Source: PVC group bacterium
GTDB taxonomy: Bacteria > Verrucomicrobiota > Kiritimatiellia > PWTM01
Length of the DNA stretch: 47,643 nucleotides
Direction: 5' to 3'
Assembly: GCA_003563855.1 (NCBI GenBank)
Contig: PWTM01000191.1
Span: 1 to 47,643, forward strand
Shown: positions 26,929-35,708 of the stretch, one piece after another
Numbering within the stretch: position 1 is the stretch's first letter
How the letters are laid out: every line of letters starts with the position of its first letter
Notes under the pieces: generated by a model
Told to the model about the DNA's origin: nothing
Seen by the model: only the letters and a program-made list of their open reading frames with translations
Databases searched by the model: none
Translations under genes and position numbers: made by a program

Positions 26929-28581
26929 TCAGCGGCCGGGCGCGCGGGCGCGGGCGGCAAGAGGGTCGTGCCGCACCGCGTTGCGGCGGGCGAAGGCCGA
27001 CGTCCAGAAGGCGCGCAGCGCGGCCTCCAGCTCGGCCGGCGTCGCGCCGTCAAGCGCGGCCGCCACGGCGCGGTCGTTGTCCGGGTCGCGGGCGAAGGCC
27101 TCGAGATAGCGTTCGGGCAGCGCGGCGAAACGCCGGTGCTCGCCCAGCGGGGCGCCCTTCTGCAGGAAATACACCAGGCCCCAGGCGCGGGCGTAGTTCT
27201 CCGCCCGCGTCCGGGCGGTGCCCCCGGCCGCGTAGAAGTCCGCGTAGCTCATCCGGAGGAGCCGGTCGAGCGCCAGCCGGTCTTCCGCCACCAGCCGGTC
27301 AAGCACATCGGCGTGCCGCGTGACCTCGCCGATGCGGACATTCTCCCCGCGGATGTCCGCGCCCTCGAAGAACGCGGCGTGGCCCTCGTTGAACCAGACG
27401 CCCGGGGGACGGCCGCCCAGCGCGTAGTGCAGGTACTGGTGGAACGCCTCGTGGACAACCGTGCCGAGAATCCAGGCGCGCTGCTCGCGCGGCGAGGCCC
27501 CGGATCGCGGGCGCACGACCAGCTCGCCGCGCGCGGCGATCCAGGCGCCGCCCGACCACCGGAGCTCCGGTCCCACGTACCGCGCGTAGTCCTCGGCGTC
27601 GCCGAAAATCCGCACCACGCTGACGGCCTCGACCGGCGTGCGCGGCGGGACGAGCGCCTCGAAGGCGCGGCGCAGCGGCTCGACGTCGCGCTGGATCTGC
27701 CGCACGACCGGGGCCCGCCGGCCGGGCAGGTTCGACACGATGATGTAGTGGGGCGTCTCCACATACCACCAGCCGGACAGGCCCCGGATGCTGTCGATGG
27801 CCCGCTGGCGGCTGGTCACGAAGGCGCCGGAACGCTCCGCCTCGCCGGGCGCGGCGAGGGACGCGTAGCGTTCCTGGGCGGCCGGGCCGGCCCCGGGCCG
27901 CGCGGTGCGCGAGAGGCCGGCGAGAAAGACGGCCGGGAGATCGCGCTCGAACGCCTCGAGGTCCACGTCCGACGTGAACTCGAAGAGCGCGAAGTAGCCG
28001 TGCCCGGCGTCCGGCGCGAAGGCGTCGGGCCGGAAGGCGAACGCCACGCCGAGCCGGACGGGCGGACCGCCGGCGAAGCGGTAGAGGCGCGCCTCCGCGA
28101 TCCGCGACGGGGCGGCGAGCGGCTGCGGCTCGCCCTCGATGCGCGCGTCGGCGAACGTCTCGATCCACCGGCGCCATTCGGCCGGCGTCTCTGGCGCAGG
28201 CGATCCGGCGACGATCCGCTCGTACTCTTCGCGCGCCACGTGGGGCCGCGGCCAGGCGCGGGGGAAGAGGGCCGTGGCCTTGCCGAGCGTCATCCGGGTT
28301 CCGCCCGCGTCCTCCCAGCGGCCGAGAAATTGCGAGGCGTACCAGAAGGCGCGCGGCGCCCGCGTCTCGAAGAGCCGCCCGTCCGGGCCCCGGTACGTGC
28401 GTAGCGTCGGCGGGGGCAGCCCGACCGCCCGGGCATCGCGCAGCATCGGAACCGAGAGCCCCTCGCCCGGGACGTCGACCGTCCCGCGTATCGCCACGCG
28501 CGCCGGCCGCTGTGCCCGCGCGCCCGCCGCGAGCGCCAATCCCGCCGCCAGCCGCCACCCGATGCCCCATAGCCGGTCCAT
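26929..28581 (-). CDS. Secreted DUF1570/peptidase-MA-like metallopeptidase
   Basis: A 550-residue exported protein: residues 1-24 are a signal peptide (GWRLAAGLALAAGARAQ). The C-terminal half has a zinc motif HEAFH (377-381), followed after about 20 residues by FNEGHAAFFEG, where the third ligand Glu is expected. Upstream, VETPHYIIVSN is the typical entry strand of DUF1570/peptidase MA proteins. The N-terminal half (30-260) is not recognised. Substrate unknown. The start at 28581 is supported by the signal peptide and by a promoter whose -10 lies 7 bases upstream, without a Shine-Dalgarno. Confidence 0.8.
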   Translation of the reverse strand: MDRLWGIGWRLAAGLALAAGARAQRPARVAIRGTVDVPGEGLSVPMLRDARAVGLPPPTLRTYRGPDGRLFETRAPRAFWYASQFLGRWEDAGGTRMTLGKATALFPRAWPRPHVAREEYERIVAGSPAPETPAEWRRWIETFADARIEGEPQPLAAPSRIAEARLYRFAGGPPVRLGVAFAFRPDAFAPDAGHGYFALFEFTSDVDLEAFERDLPAVFLAGLSRTARPGAGPAAQERYASLAAPGEAERSGAFVTSRQRAIDSIRGLSGWWYVETPHYIIVSNLPGRRAPVVRQIQRDVEPLRRAFEALVPPRTPVEAVSVVRIFGDAEDYARYVGPELRWSGGAWIAARGELVVRPRSGASPREQRAWILGTVVHEAFHQYLHYALGGRPPGVWFNEGHAAFFEGADIRGENVRIGEVTRHADVLDRLVAEDRLALDRLLRMSYADFYAAGGTARTRAENYARAWGLVYFLQKGAPLGEHRRFAALPERYLEAFARDPDNDRAVAAALDGATPAELEAALRAFWTSAFARRNAVRHDPLAARARAPGR

Positions 28582-28588
28582 ACGAGCT

Positions 28589-28617
28589 ACAAGACCACAC
28601 CCCGCCCCGCTCCGCAA
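28589..28617 (-). promoter_or_regulatory. Putative promoter of the metallopeptidase gene (leaderless type)
   Basis: Minus strand: TTGCGG, 17 bases, TCTTGT, ending 7 bases before the ATG. The -10 is weak (three consensus positions), but spacing and position match the other leaderless-type promoters here. The box AACTGGGGAA (28648-28657) lies 30 bases upstream of the -35. Confidence 0.4.
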
Positions 28618-28659
28618 GCGCTCGCCAGGGGGAATCTTCCCCCCCCTTTCCCCAGTTCT

Positions 28660-28822
28660 CGCCGTACAGGGGGGTATCTCCCAAGGCGGCGATAACGTAG
28701 ACCGGAGCGTGCCCCCCGGGGACGCACGCTCCAGCCGGGCCGACCAAGGGTACGAGAACCTCGCGGACCAGGACCGTGCCGCGCGGGAGCGTGGCGTTCC
28801 CGGCCCGGGGGGCAGATATCCA
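28660..28822 (-). repeat. Element B, copy 3 (inverted)
   Basis: Minus-strand copy of element B with diverged hairpin arms. Together with element A at 28876-29004 and the similar linker between them, it forms the same A-B composite as at 2096-2490. It is oriented the same way relative to the gene that follows. Confidence 0.7.
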
Positions 28823-28875
28823 CCTGCTACACTTCTACCGGCGTCTCTTGCGCTGCCAAAAGCGTGACGCGGCAT

Positions 28876-29004
28876 GGAGTGCGGCGGCAGAGGGCGAAGC
28901 CCGGCGACGCCGCTTTCGGTTGGCGGGGTCACGCGGTGTCTGGTGAGGCGAAGGTGTCGCCGTCCCGGACGCGGGACGCGCCCGGGACTCTGCCACCGCA
29001 CTCC
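28876..29004 (-). repeat. Element A, copy 2 (inverted, 129 bp)
   Basis: The terminal repeats GGAGTGCGGCGGCAGAG and CTCTGCCACCGCACTCC bound it. Its interior matches the reverse complement of copy 1 in large part. Confidence 0.8.
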
Positions 29005-29223
29005 AGAGGCTGAAGCCCGGCAGCAGTGCCGCTAAACCTGGATTGCCCGGCATGTCGCACCGGAGTCCCCGCCTCGGGGGGGCGAAATCGGACGCACCAC
29101 GCCTGCCTCACCTCCGCGCGGGATTCACCCGCGAATCACGTCGCGCACCACCTGCGGGCTTTCGCATTTCGGAAACGCGCGAAGCCGGCCCACCCCAACA
29201 CTCTACGCAGACCGGGCGGCGAA

Positions 29224-29344
29224 AACTGGGGAATGTCCTCCTCCCCAGGAGGCGAAGCAGAGAGACCTGGAAATCCTCAACCGCCGCGCTGCGGCGTTGA
29301 ACGAAGAGGCCGAGGACGTCCTCGCCTACCAGGTGCCCCTGTGA
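29224..29344 (+). pseudogene. Remnant of a small gene (3' end only)
   Basis: In the frame ending with TGA 29342-29344, the last 30 or so codons have a protein-like, charged helical composition unlike the Arg/Pro-rich frames around them: RDLEILNRRAAALNEEAE, then DVLAYQVPL. It recalls the tail of small antitoxin-like DNA-binding proteins, but this is memory, not a match. Upstream the frame stays open yet becomes low-complexity, and there is no start with a ribosome-binding site. AACTGGGGAA lies at 29224-29233. It is probably a decayed gene fragment. Confidence 0.3.
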
Positions 29345-29357
29345 GACGGGGCGAACT

Positions 29358-29981
29358 CTACCGGGTGCCGAGACCGTCATGTTGCCTATCCGTCCCGTCC
29401 AGCAGCGCCAGCAGCTCGGCCACGGGCAGGCCGATGACGTTGGTGACCGAGCCCCGGACCCAGCGGACCATGCCCGCGGCGGCGCCCTGGATCGCGTACC
29501 CCCCGGCCTTGTCATACGGCTCGGGCGAGGCCGCGTAGCGCGCGATCTCCCCGGGGGCCAGCGCGCGGAACTGCACCGCGGTTCGGACGGCGCACCGCCG
29601 CCGCCGGGGCCGGCGGCCCGGCGCTTCCTCGAGGGCGCAGAGCCCGGTGATGACGGCATGCGTGCGGCCGGCGAGCGTGCGCAGCATGGCCGTCGCCTCG
29701 GCCGCGTCCCGCGGCTTGCCGAAAATGCGCGGGCCAAGCGCCACGACGGTGTCGCACCCGATGACGATGCGCGGCCGTCGCGGCGGGCCGAGCCGCGCGG
29801 CGACTGCGTCCGCCTTCTCCGCGGCCGCGCGCCGGGCGAAGGCGGCCGGCGCCTCGCCGGCCCGCGGCGTCTCGTCGATATCCGGCGCCCGGACGCGGAA
29901 CCGCAGGCCGGCCTCGCGCAGGAGCCGCCGACGCCGGGGCGAGGCGCTGGCCAGGATAAGGTCGGGCGCCGGGCCGCTCAT
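29358..29981 (-). CDS. maf: Maf-family nucleotide pyrophosphatase
   Basis: A house-cleaning dTTP/UTP- or m7GTP-type pyrophosphatase of 207 residues. Family motifs are all present: LILASASPRRRRLL near the N-terminus, DIDE, IGCDTVVAL, FGKPRDAAEA, and YDKAGGYAIQG near the end. The KAGGYAIQG block is typical of the YhdE-like dTTP/UTP branch. The start ATG overlaps the ruvA stop (ATGA), so it is coupled to ruvA. The few C-terminal residues after LLDGTD look unconserved. Confidence 0.93.
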   Translation of the reverse strand: MSGPAPDLILASASPRRRRLLREAGLRFRVRAPDIDETPRAGEAPAAFARRAAAEKADAVAARLGPPRRPRIVIGCDTVVALGPRIFGKPRDAAEATAMLRTLAGRTHAVITGLCALEEAPGRRPRRRRCAVRTAVQFRALAPGEIARYAASPEPYDKAGGYAIQGAAAGMVRWVRGSVTNVIGLPVAELLALLDGTDRQHDGLGTR

Positions 29982-30580
29982 CCGCGGCCCGTCAGCGCGG
30001 CGCGCACGAGGTCCTCGACCGATTCCCCGGCCACCTGCGCCGCCGTCAGCGACTGCACCATCCGCTGCGCCTCCGCCTGCGCGTAGCCGAGCGCGATCAG
30101 CGCCAGCAGGGTGTCGCGCCGCCGCCGGCCCGGATCGTCGAGCGGCTCGCCGCCGGCCTTCGCCTCGAGCGCCTCGGCCTCGCTCAGGCGGCTGCGCAGC
30201 TCGACGACGATGCGTTCGGCCGTCCGGCGCCCGATGCCGCGGATGCGGCTGAGCCGCTTGACGTCGCCCTCCGCAACCGCCGCGGTGAACTCGCGCGGCG
30301 TCAGCCCGCTGAGCGCGCCGAGCGCGAGGCGCGGCCCGATGCCGCTGATCTCGATCAGCATCCGGAAGAGCCGGCGCTCAGCCTCGGTCGCGAAGCCGAA
30401 GAGCAGGTGCGCGTCCTCGCGGACGTGGTCGTGCAGGAGCAGCCGGCACCGCCCGCCCGGGGCCGGGAGCCGGTCGTAGGAACTCAGAGGGATGAAGACC
30501 TCGTAGCCGAGCCCGCCCGCCTGCACGATCACGTGCGTCGGCTCCTTCTCGACGATCTCCCCCTCGACGAACGCGAGCAT
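29978..30580 (-). CDS. ruvA: Holliday junction branch migration protein RuvA
   Basis: A 200-residue protein that binds four-way junctions and recruits RuvB. It begins MLAFVEGEIVEKEPTHVIVQ (OB-fold domain). Helix-hairpin-helix repeats follow (ISGIGPRLALGALS; LSRIRGIGRRTAERIVVEL) and the C-terminal RuvB-binding three-helix domain closes it (LLALIALGYAQAEAQR). The start at 30580 has GGGAGGAGGG upstream; an earlier in-frame ATG adds an unconserved tail. It lies between ruvB and maf, 42 bases after ruvB; the ruvB-ruvA order is the reverse of the common one. Confidence 0.95.
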   Translation of the reverse strand: MLAFVEGEIVEKEPTHVIVQAGGLGYEVFIPLSSYDRLPAPGGRCRLLLHDHVREDAHLLFGFATEAERRLFRMLIEISGIGPRLALGALSGLTPREFTAAVAEGDVKRLSRIRGIGRRTAERIVVELRSRLSEAEALEAKAGGEPLDDPGRRRRDTLLALIALGYAQAEAQRMVQSLTAAQVAGESVEDLVRAALTGRG

Positions 30581-30622
30581 GCGATCCCTCCTCCCGGCGC
30601 CGGCGCGCCCGATGTGCACGCG

Positions 30623-31642
30623 CTAGAGCAGCCGCGGCGATTCCGCCCGACCTGTCGGATCCCGGCCCGTCGTCGCATAGGCGCGCGGCAGCGCGACGCG
30701 GCCCTGCGGGGTGCGCTTCACATAGCCTTCCTGGATCAGGTAGGGCTCGTAGACCTCCTCGATCGTGCCCGGCTCCTCGCCGACGCAGACCGCCAGCGAG
30801 CCGACGCCCACCGGGCCCCCGGCGAAACGCTCGATCAGGGCGTCGAGTATCCGCTTGTCCATCTCGTCGAGCCCGTTCTCGTCGATATCGAGCAGCCGCA
30901 ACGCGCGGTCGGCGATGGGGCGGTCGATGCGGTTGTCCGCGCGCACCTGCGCGAAGTCGCGCACGCGACGCAGGAGGTTGTTGGCGATCCGTGGCGTCCC
31001 GCGCGCGCGCCGGGCGATCTCCATCGCGCCGTCCTCCTCGACCGCGACGTTCAGGATCCGCGCCGAACGCTCCACGATAGCCTGCAGCGCCTCCGGCGGG
31101 GAGTAATCGAGCCGCGCCGTCATCGCGAAGCGCGAACGCAGCGGGGCGGTCAGCAGGCCGCTGCGCGTGGTCGCGCCCACGAGCGTGAAGCGCGGCAGGT
31201 TCAGCCGCACCGAGCGCGCGTTCGGCCCCTGGTCGATCATGATGTCGATGACGAAGTCCTCCATCGCCGAGTAGAGGTACTCCTCGACGGCGCGCTGCAT
31301 CCGGTGGATTTCGTCGATGAAGACCACGTCGCCGGGCTCGATGCTCGTGAGCAGCCCGGCCAGGTCGCCCGGCTTGTCGATGACCGGACCGGACGTCGCC
31401 CGCACGTGCACGCCCATCGCCTCGGCCAGGATGTAGGCGAGCGTCGTCTTGCCCAGTCCGGGCGGACCCGAGAGCAGGACGTGGTCCAGGCTCTCGCCGC
31501 GGCCGCGCGCGGCCTCGACGAAGAGCTCGAGCCGTTCGCGCACCTTGTCCTGCCCGATGAAATCGGCGAACCGCGAGGGGCGAAGCCCGATCTCGAACTC
31601 GCGGTCGGGCCGGTTCAGCGCTTCAGTGGCGTGATCCGTCAT
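30623..31642 (-). CDS. ruvB: Holliday junction DNA helicase RuvB
   Basis: The AAA+ motor of branch migration, 339 residues. It begins near [19 protein letters not shown], with Walker [10 protein letters not shown], Walker B FIDEIHRM, sensor 1 [17 protein letters not shown] and the winged-helix end [16 protein letters not shown] 31642 is chosen because conserved sequence begins within 25 residues and a promoter -10 ends 8 bases upstream; the longer frame to 31732 runs through repeat DNA. ruvC is not in the window. Confidence 0.96.
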   Translation of the reverse strand: MTDHATEALNRPDREFEIGLRPSRFADFIGQDKVRERLELFVEAARGRGESLDHVLLSGPPGLGKTTLAYILAEAMGVHVRATSGPVIDKPGDLAGLLTSIEPGDVVFIDEIHRMQRAVEEYLYSAMEDFVIDIMIDQGPNARSVRLNLPRFTLVGATTRSGLLTAPLRSRFAMTARLDYSPPEALQAIVERSARILNVAVEEDGAMEIARRARGTPRIANNLLRRVRDFAQVRADNRIDRPIADRALRLLDIDENGLDEMDKRILDALIERFAGGPVGVGSLAVCVGEEPGTIEEVYEPYLIQEGYVKRTPQGRVALPRAYATTGRDPTGRAESPRLL

Positions 31643-31650
31643 GCGCCGAG

Positions 31651-31680
31651 ACGTTACCCCACCGCCCCCGCCCGCGGCAA
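31651..31680 (-). promoter_or_regulatory. ruvB-ruvA-maf promoter (leaderless type)
   Basis: Minus strand: TTGCCG, 18 bases, TAACGT, ending 8 bases before the ruvB ATG. No Shine-Dalgarno lies between. Confidence 0.5.
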
Positions 31681-31719
31681 GAAGGGCGCGGGGGGTGAGG
31701 GGAGGGGGGGAGGGGAAAC

Positions 31720-31754
31720 GCTCAACGCTCAACGTTCAACGTTCAACGTTCAAC
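31720..31754 (-). repeat. Heptameric tandem array, unit GTTGARC x5 (inverted)
   Basis: On the plus strand GCTCAAC x2 then GTTCAAC x3: the reverse complement of the unit at 9269 and 33510. Confidence 0.9.
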
Positions 31755-31819
31755 GGGGCGACGCCTTCGGCCCGCGCGAATCCGGGCGGTTCCACCCCCG
31801 CCGCGGCAACCCGCCCCCC

Positions 31820-31875
31820 ACTGATCACTGCTCACTGATCACCGATCACTGCCGACTGCCCACTGCCCACTGCCA
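31820..31875 (+). repeat. Heptameric tandem array, unit ACTGATC/ACTGCCC x8
   Basis: Eight contiguous 7-base units beginning ACTG or ACCG and drifting from ACTGATC to ACTGCCC. It stops 2 bases before the end of the LOG-family gene. The same ACCGATC/ACTGATC unit recurs at 33454-33488. Confidence 0.9.
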
Positions 31876-31877
31876 GG

Positions 31878-32759
31878 CTACCCGCCCGCTTCCGCCTCGC
31901 GGAACCGGCGGATGGCCTGCCAGATCTCTTCGGCGGTCTCCGCGGTTTCAACCAGGTCGAGGTCCTCGGGCGAGATGACGCCCTCCTCGGCGAGGGCGGG
32001 CAGGTTGACGACGCGGTCCCAGAACGCGCGGCCGACCAGGACCACGGGGACGCGCGGGACCTTGAGCGTCTGGATCAGCGTCAGGGTCTCGAAGAGCTCG
32101 TCGAGCGTGCCGAACCCGCCCGGGAAGGCGACCAGCGCCTTCGCCCGCATGAGGAAGTGCATCTTGCGCAGGCCGAAATAGCGGAAGTCGAAGCAGAGCT
32201 CCGGCGTGATGAAGGGGTTGGGCGCCTGCTCGAACGGGAGCTGGATGTTCAGCCCGATGCTCTTGGCGTCGGCGTCCCAGGCGCCGCGGTTGCCGGCCTC
32301 CATGATGCCGGGGCCGCCGCCGGTGACGATCACCAGGTCGCAGCCGTCCCCGCCCTGGCAGGACTCGGAGACCAGCCGGCTGAAGGCGCGCGCGACCGCG
32401 TAGTAGCCGGCGTGCTCCATCCGCTTGCGCGCCCGGGCCAGCGCGGCCTGCGCCGCGGGGTCGTCCGGCTGCGCGGCGGCCTGCCGCTCCGCGGCCTCGA
32501 GTTCCGGCCCGGCCACCTCCGGCGGCGGCGTGCGCGCGCTGCCGAAGACGACGATGGTCGAGCGCACCCGCTGCTCGGCGAGCGCCAGCTCCGGCTTCAT
32601 GAACTCGAGGAGCAGCCGGATCGGCCGGAGTTCCGGCCGGCGCATCAGCGCGGGATCCTCGTAGGCGCAGGCGTAGGCGGGGTGCTCGAGCAGATGCTGC
32701 GCCATCGCCCGGCGTTCGGCCGCGTCGGGATCGGGCCGGGACGGAGGCGGGGCGGCCAT
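31878..32759 (-). CDS. LOG-family protein (cytokinin riboside phosphoribohydrolase / YgdH-like)
   Basis: A 293-residue Rossmann-fold protein of the family once called lysine decarboxylases. It has the motifs TGGGPGIMEAGN and PGGFGTLDELFE (the PGGxGTxxE signature), with LIQTLKVPRVPVVLVGRAFW after. Characterised members release the base from nucleoside monophosphates. The N-terminal ~90 residues are a helical extension, as in the longer bacterial branch. The start shares one base with the panD stop (TGATG), so the two are coupled. Confidence 0.88.
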   Translation of the reverse strand: MAAPPPSRPDPDAAERRAMAQHLLEHPAYACAYEDPALMRRPELRPIRLLLEFMKPELALAEQRVRSTIVVFGSARTPPPEVAGPELEAAERQAAAQPDDPAAQAALARARKRMEHAGYYAVARAFSRLVSESCQGGDGCDLVIVTGGGPGIMEAGNRGAWDADAKSIGLNIQLPFEQAPNPFITPELCFDFRYFGLRKMHFLMRAKALVAFPGGFGTLDELFETLTLIQTLKVPRVPVVLVGRAFWDRVVNLPALAEEGVISPEDLDLVETAETAEEIWQAIRRFREAEAGG

Positions 32760-33118
32760 CAGTGCCCTTCCGTCCGGATGCGGTTCTCGCCATCCACATG
32801 GATGATCCGCGGTCGAAACGCCGGCGCTTCGGCGTCGGGCACGGTGGCGAAGGCGACGACGATGACGTGGTCCCCGACGGCGCCCAGCCGGGCCGCCGCG
32901 CCGTTGAGCATCAGGGTTCCGGAGCCGCGCTCGCAGGCGATCGCGTAGGTGATCAGCCGCTGCCCATTCTCGATGTTGAAGACGTGCACCTGCTCGCCGG
33001 GCAGGATATCGGCGGCCGCGAGCAGGTCCGCATCGACGCCGAGGCTCCCCTCGTAGTGCAGGTCCGCCCCGGTCACCCGTGCCCGGTGAATCTTCGACTT
33101 GAGCATGATCCGATCCAT
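32759..33118 (-). CDS. panD: Aspartate 1-decarboxylase
   Basis: Pyruvoyl enzyme that makes beta-alanine for pantothenate and CoA. The 119 residues start [20 protein letters not shown]. The self-cleavage site is G24-S25 in YEGSLG, where Ser25 becomes the pyruvoyl group. K9 and the later [23 protein letters not shown] block are conserved. It needs post-translational processing; no panM/panZ-like gene is seen here. First gene of a two-gene unit with the LOG-family gene. Confidence 0.95.
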   Translation of the reverse strand: MDRIMLKSKIHRARVTGADLHYEGSLGVDADLLAAADILPGEQVHVFNIENGQRLITYAIACERGSGTLMLNGAAARLGAVGDHVIVVAFATVPDAEAPAFRPRIIHVDGENRIRTEGH

Positions 33119-33141
33119 CGCCGCCCCCCGTTGCCGCCCCG

Positions 33142-33170
33142 AGTATCGCGCCATCGACGCCCCCGCGCAA
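33142..33170 (-). promoter_or_regulatory. Putative panD promoter
   Basis: Minus strand: TTGCGC, 17 bases, GATACT. The leader would be about 18 bases, with GGGGGG before the ATG as a possible ribosome-binding site. Confidence 0.4.
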
Positions 33171-33561
33171 GCCGCCACACCCCCGCCCGGCCCCGCCCCG
33201 TGGGTAGGGCAAGAACGCCGGCCCCCGCCCGGCCCCCACGGGCTTGCCCCGTGGGTGGGGCAAGAACGCCGGCCCCCGCCCGGCCCCCACGGGCTTGCCC
33301 CGTGGGTAGGGAGGAACATCGAAAGCAGGACGGAAGCTAACCGCGAATGGACGCGAATGACAGGCAGGCACGGGGGCCCGTCCCTACAGGGACTGGCGAT
33401 GGCCATGGGATGGGATGGAATCAGGAACTCAGGAAAGGCAGGAATGGGACTCTACCGATCACCGATCACCGATCACTGATAACTGATCACTCCCCGCCGC
33501 CCCCGCCCAGTTGAACGTTGAACGTTGAGCGTTGAACGTTTCTTCCTCCCGCCCCGCCCCC
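33171..33561. repeat. Repeat cluster: 51-bp tandem element C units and heptamer arrays
   Basis: A 51-bp unit (starts 33210 and 33261, with a partial unit before) carries the CCCCACGGGCTTGCCCCGTG palindrome. The 21-bp segment at 33338-33358 is the inverse of 9136-9156. AATCAGGAACTCAGGAAAG is at 33419-33437, heptamers ACCGATC/ACTGATC x5 at 33454-33488, and GTTGARC x4 at 33510-33537. No gene is present. Confidence 0.75.
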
Positions 33562-34311
33562 TCACCGCCGCCGGCCCGTCAGCAGGACATAGGGCTGCTC
33601 CATCCCCTCGAGGCGGAAGGCGCGCTCGGCGAAGTCGAAGCCCGCCGCCTCGATCCCGCGCGCCCAGGCCGCCTTGGTGAAGAGCCCGGTCACCATGCGG
33701 TCGAGCTCGATGCGGCGCTCGACGCCCCGGCGGATGATGTGCGTGAAGAGCGTCTCAATCCTGGTGTCAGCCGGATCGGGATCATGGGCGAACTCGAACG
33801 TCGCCAGCTCGATGCCGGCCCCGCTGTGCAGGGTGTGTTCGAGGGTCGGAGGGCGGAACGTCTCGCGGAACGCGTCGGGCGAGCAGACGAACAGCCCGCC
33901 GGGATCGAGATGCGCGGCGGCCGTGGCGAAGGTCGCCGCGAGCTCCGCCTCCGAGAGCAGGTGGGAGACCGCGTCGTGGATCAGCACGGCGCGAAAGGTC
34001 CGGCCGAGCCGCAGCGTGCGCATGTCGCCGAGCCGGTGCTCGACGCCCGGGTTCAGCCTCCGCGAGTTCTCCAGCATCCGGGCCGAGAGATCGACGGCGA
34101 CGACCTCGAAATCGGGCGCGAGGTGGGAGAGGTTGTGCCCGCCGCCGACGCCGAGTTCCAGCACCGGGTGGCGGCCCGGCCCGAGCGCCTCGCGCAGCAC
34201 CGTCCGCCAGTGCGCGGCCTCCTCGGCGTACTCCTCCGGCGGACTGAAGACCGGCCACAGCCAGGCCAGGTCGTCGTACAGCCGGTTCAGCGGGATGTCC
34301 TCGGCGTTCAT
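33562..34311 (-). CDS. Class I SAM-dependent methyltransferase
   Basis: A 249-residue protein with SAM-binding motif I VLELGVGGGHNLSHLA (about 50-65), the acidic end of beta2 VVAVDLSARML, motif post-II LGDMRTLRL, and AVLIHDAVSHLLSE. The C-terminal region with beta strands (FDFAERAFRLEGMEQPYVLL) fits class I enzymes acting on small molecules. The substrate is unknown and the neighbours give no hint. It starts at ATG 34311, 8 bases after a -10. Confidence 0.85.
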   Translation of the reverse strand: MNAEDIPLNRLYDDLAWLWPVFSPPEEYAEEAAHWRTVLREALGPGRHPVLELGVGGGHNLSHLAPDFEVVAVDLSARMLENSRRLNPGVEHRLGDMRTLRLGRTFRAVLIHDAVSHLLSEAELAATFATAAAHLDPGGLFVCSPDAFRETFRPPTLEHTLHSGAGIELATFEFAHDPDPADTRIETLFTHIIRRGVERRIELDRMVTGLFTKAAWARGIEAAGFDFAERAFRLEGMEQPYVLLTGRRR

Positions 34312-34319
34312 CTCCGGCC

Positions 34320-34348
34320 AGTCTACTGACCCGCGCCTTCACGGGCAA
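34320..34348 (-). promoter_or_regulatory. Methyltransferase gene promoter (leaderless type)
   Basis: Minus strand: TTGCCC, 17 bases, TAGACT, ending 8 bases before the ATG. GGAG abuts the ATG with no spacing, so it is unlikely to act as a ribosome-binding site. Confidence 0.55.
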
Positions 34349-35488
34349 TGTCATGGAGAGAGCGGGTTACACCAGGGAACCTTTCCGTCCAAGCCCCCGT
34401 AGGGGCAGGCCCCCGTGCCTGCCCTCCCGCCCTCTCCGAGGGCAATAGCCCGGGCGCGAGAGGGTTACAGCAAAGGGTTACAGCAAAGAACCTGTCCCCA
34501 AGCTTTGATGCCGGTGTGGAGTGCGGCGGCAGAGGGCGAAGCCCGGCGACGCCGCTTTGCCGCGGCCCGCGGAGTCGCCCATGGCGTGGGCCGGACTGCC
34601 CGACCGGGGGGCTGAAAGCGCCGTCGCCGCTGCGCTCTGCCGGCGCACTCCAAAACGTGTCCCGGCCCGTGCGTTGAGGTTCGGCGAAGGCAGGTGCCCC
34701 AGGAGGCGGTGCCAAAATGAGAACTGCTGGCCCGGCCCCCACGGGCTTGCCCCGTGGGGGAGCAAGGTAGAAGCGCCCGGCGAACCCCGATCCGGCAAGA
34801 GAGAGCCCGAAGTGAGCGCGGGCAGACCAGGGGCCGCCCCCGCGCTCTCCTCCGGGCTCTTCCCGCGGGCGTGCCGCGCCCTGTAAGACCAACTTTCCGC
34901 CCCCCACGGCGCAAGGCCGTGGGGACGCGCGCTCGGCTGCCATGGCCGCCCGGCCCCAACCATCCCGAGCGCCGCCCGGCCCCCACGGGCTTGCCCCGTG
35001 GGGGAGCAAGGTTGAGAAGAGCCGGGCGAACGCCGGTCCGGCAAGAGAGAGCCCGAAGTGAGCGCGGGCAGACCAGGGGCCACCCCCGCGCTCTCCTCCG
35101 GGCTCTTCCCGCGGGCGTGCCGCGCCTCCGAAGACCAACGTTCCGCCCCCCACGGCGCAAGGCCGTGGGGACGCGCGCTCCGGCTGCCATGGCCGCCCGG
35201 CCCCAACCATCCCGAGCGCCGCCCGGCCCCCACGGGCTTGCCCCGTGGGGGAGGCAAGGTTGAGAAGAGCCGGGCGAACGCCTATCCGGCAAGAGAGAGC
35301 CCGAAGTGAGCGCGGGCAGACCAGGGCCACCCCCGCGCTCTCCTCCGGGCTCTTCCCGCGGGCGTGCCGCGCCTCTGAAGACCAACGTTCCGCCCCCCAC
35401 GGCGCAAGGCCGTGGGGACGCGCGCTCGGCTGCCCGGCTCGCCCGGGCGGGCCGGCCCCCGTGCGAGAAATTTCCGGCTCTTTTCTGC
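34349..35488. repeat. Repeat island: element A copy 3 and three tandem ~245-bp C units
   Basis: Element A (34518-34651, 134 bp) is followed by three direct copies of a unit whose ACGGGC landmark lies at 34741, 34985 and 35232 (periods 244 and 247). Each unit has a CACGGGCTTGCCCCGTG palindrome at the front and CACGGCGCAAGGCCGTG at the back. The third copy ends near 35430. The open frames here read the repeats in all directions and are not genes. Confidence 0.8.
34518..34651. repeat. Element A, copy 3 (134 bp)
   Basis: Terminal repeats GGAGTGCGGCGGCAGAG / CTCTGCCGGCGCACTCC. The interior is shared only near the ends; the middle differs from copies 1 and 2. No element B follows. Confidence 0.75.
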
Positions 35489-35518
35489 TTGCATCCGGCG
35501 GGGGTGGCTGGGTAGCGT
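35489..35518 (+). promoter_or_regulatory. Promoter of the PEP-CTERM gene
   Basis: TTGCAT, 18 bases, TAGCGT. The predicted leader is about 185 bases, the longest of those read here, and ends in an AGGAGG ribosome-binding site. A T-rich CTCTTTTCTGC stretch lies just upstream. Confidence 0.5.
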
Positions 35519-35708
35519 GCCGACGGTGGTTGGTAAGTGTACCTCCGGGGGGCCGGAACCGGACGGGAAACTAACCGAAAGCTCACTGGTAGCCGTCGGG
35601 CACCTGCGGTAGATTCCCGGCGCCGACGGTCGAAGAGCGAGCGGACCGGCGGCCGGGGAAGATGTCGGGAGAGAAGGCGAACAGGAGAACCAACAGGAGG
35701 ACAGGACG

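Noticed and set aside
33171-33400. Open frames with repeated [14 protein letters not shown] units as a repeat protein
   Set aside because: The 51-bp unit is a multiple of three, so a repetitive frame arises automatically; it has no start with a ribosome-binding site and the unit is palindromic intergenic DNA.
33200-33540. Possible CRISPR array from regularly repeated short units
   Set aside because: Repeats are directly contiguous with 7- or 51-bp periods and no variable spacers; no cas genes are nearby.
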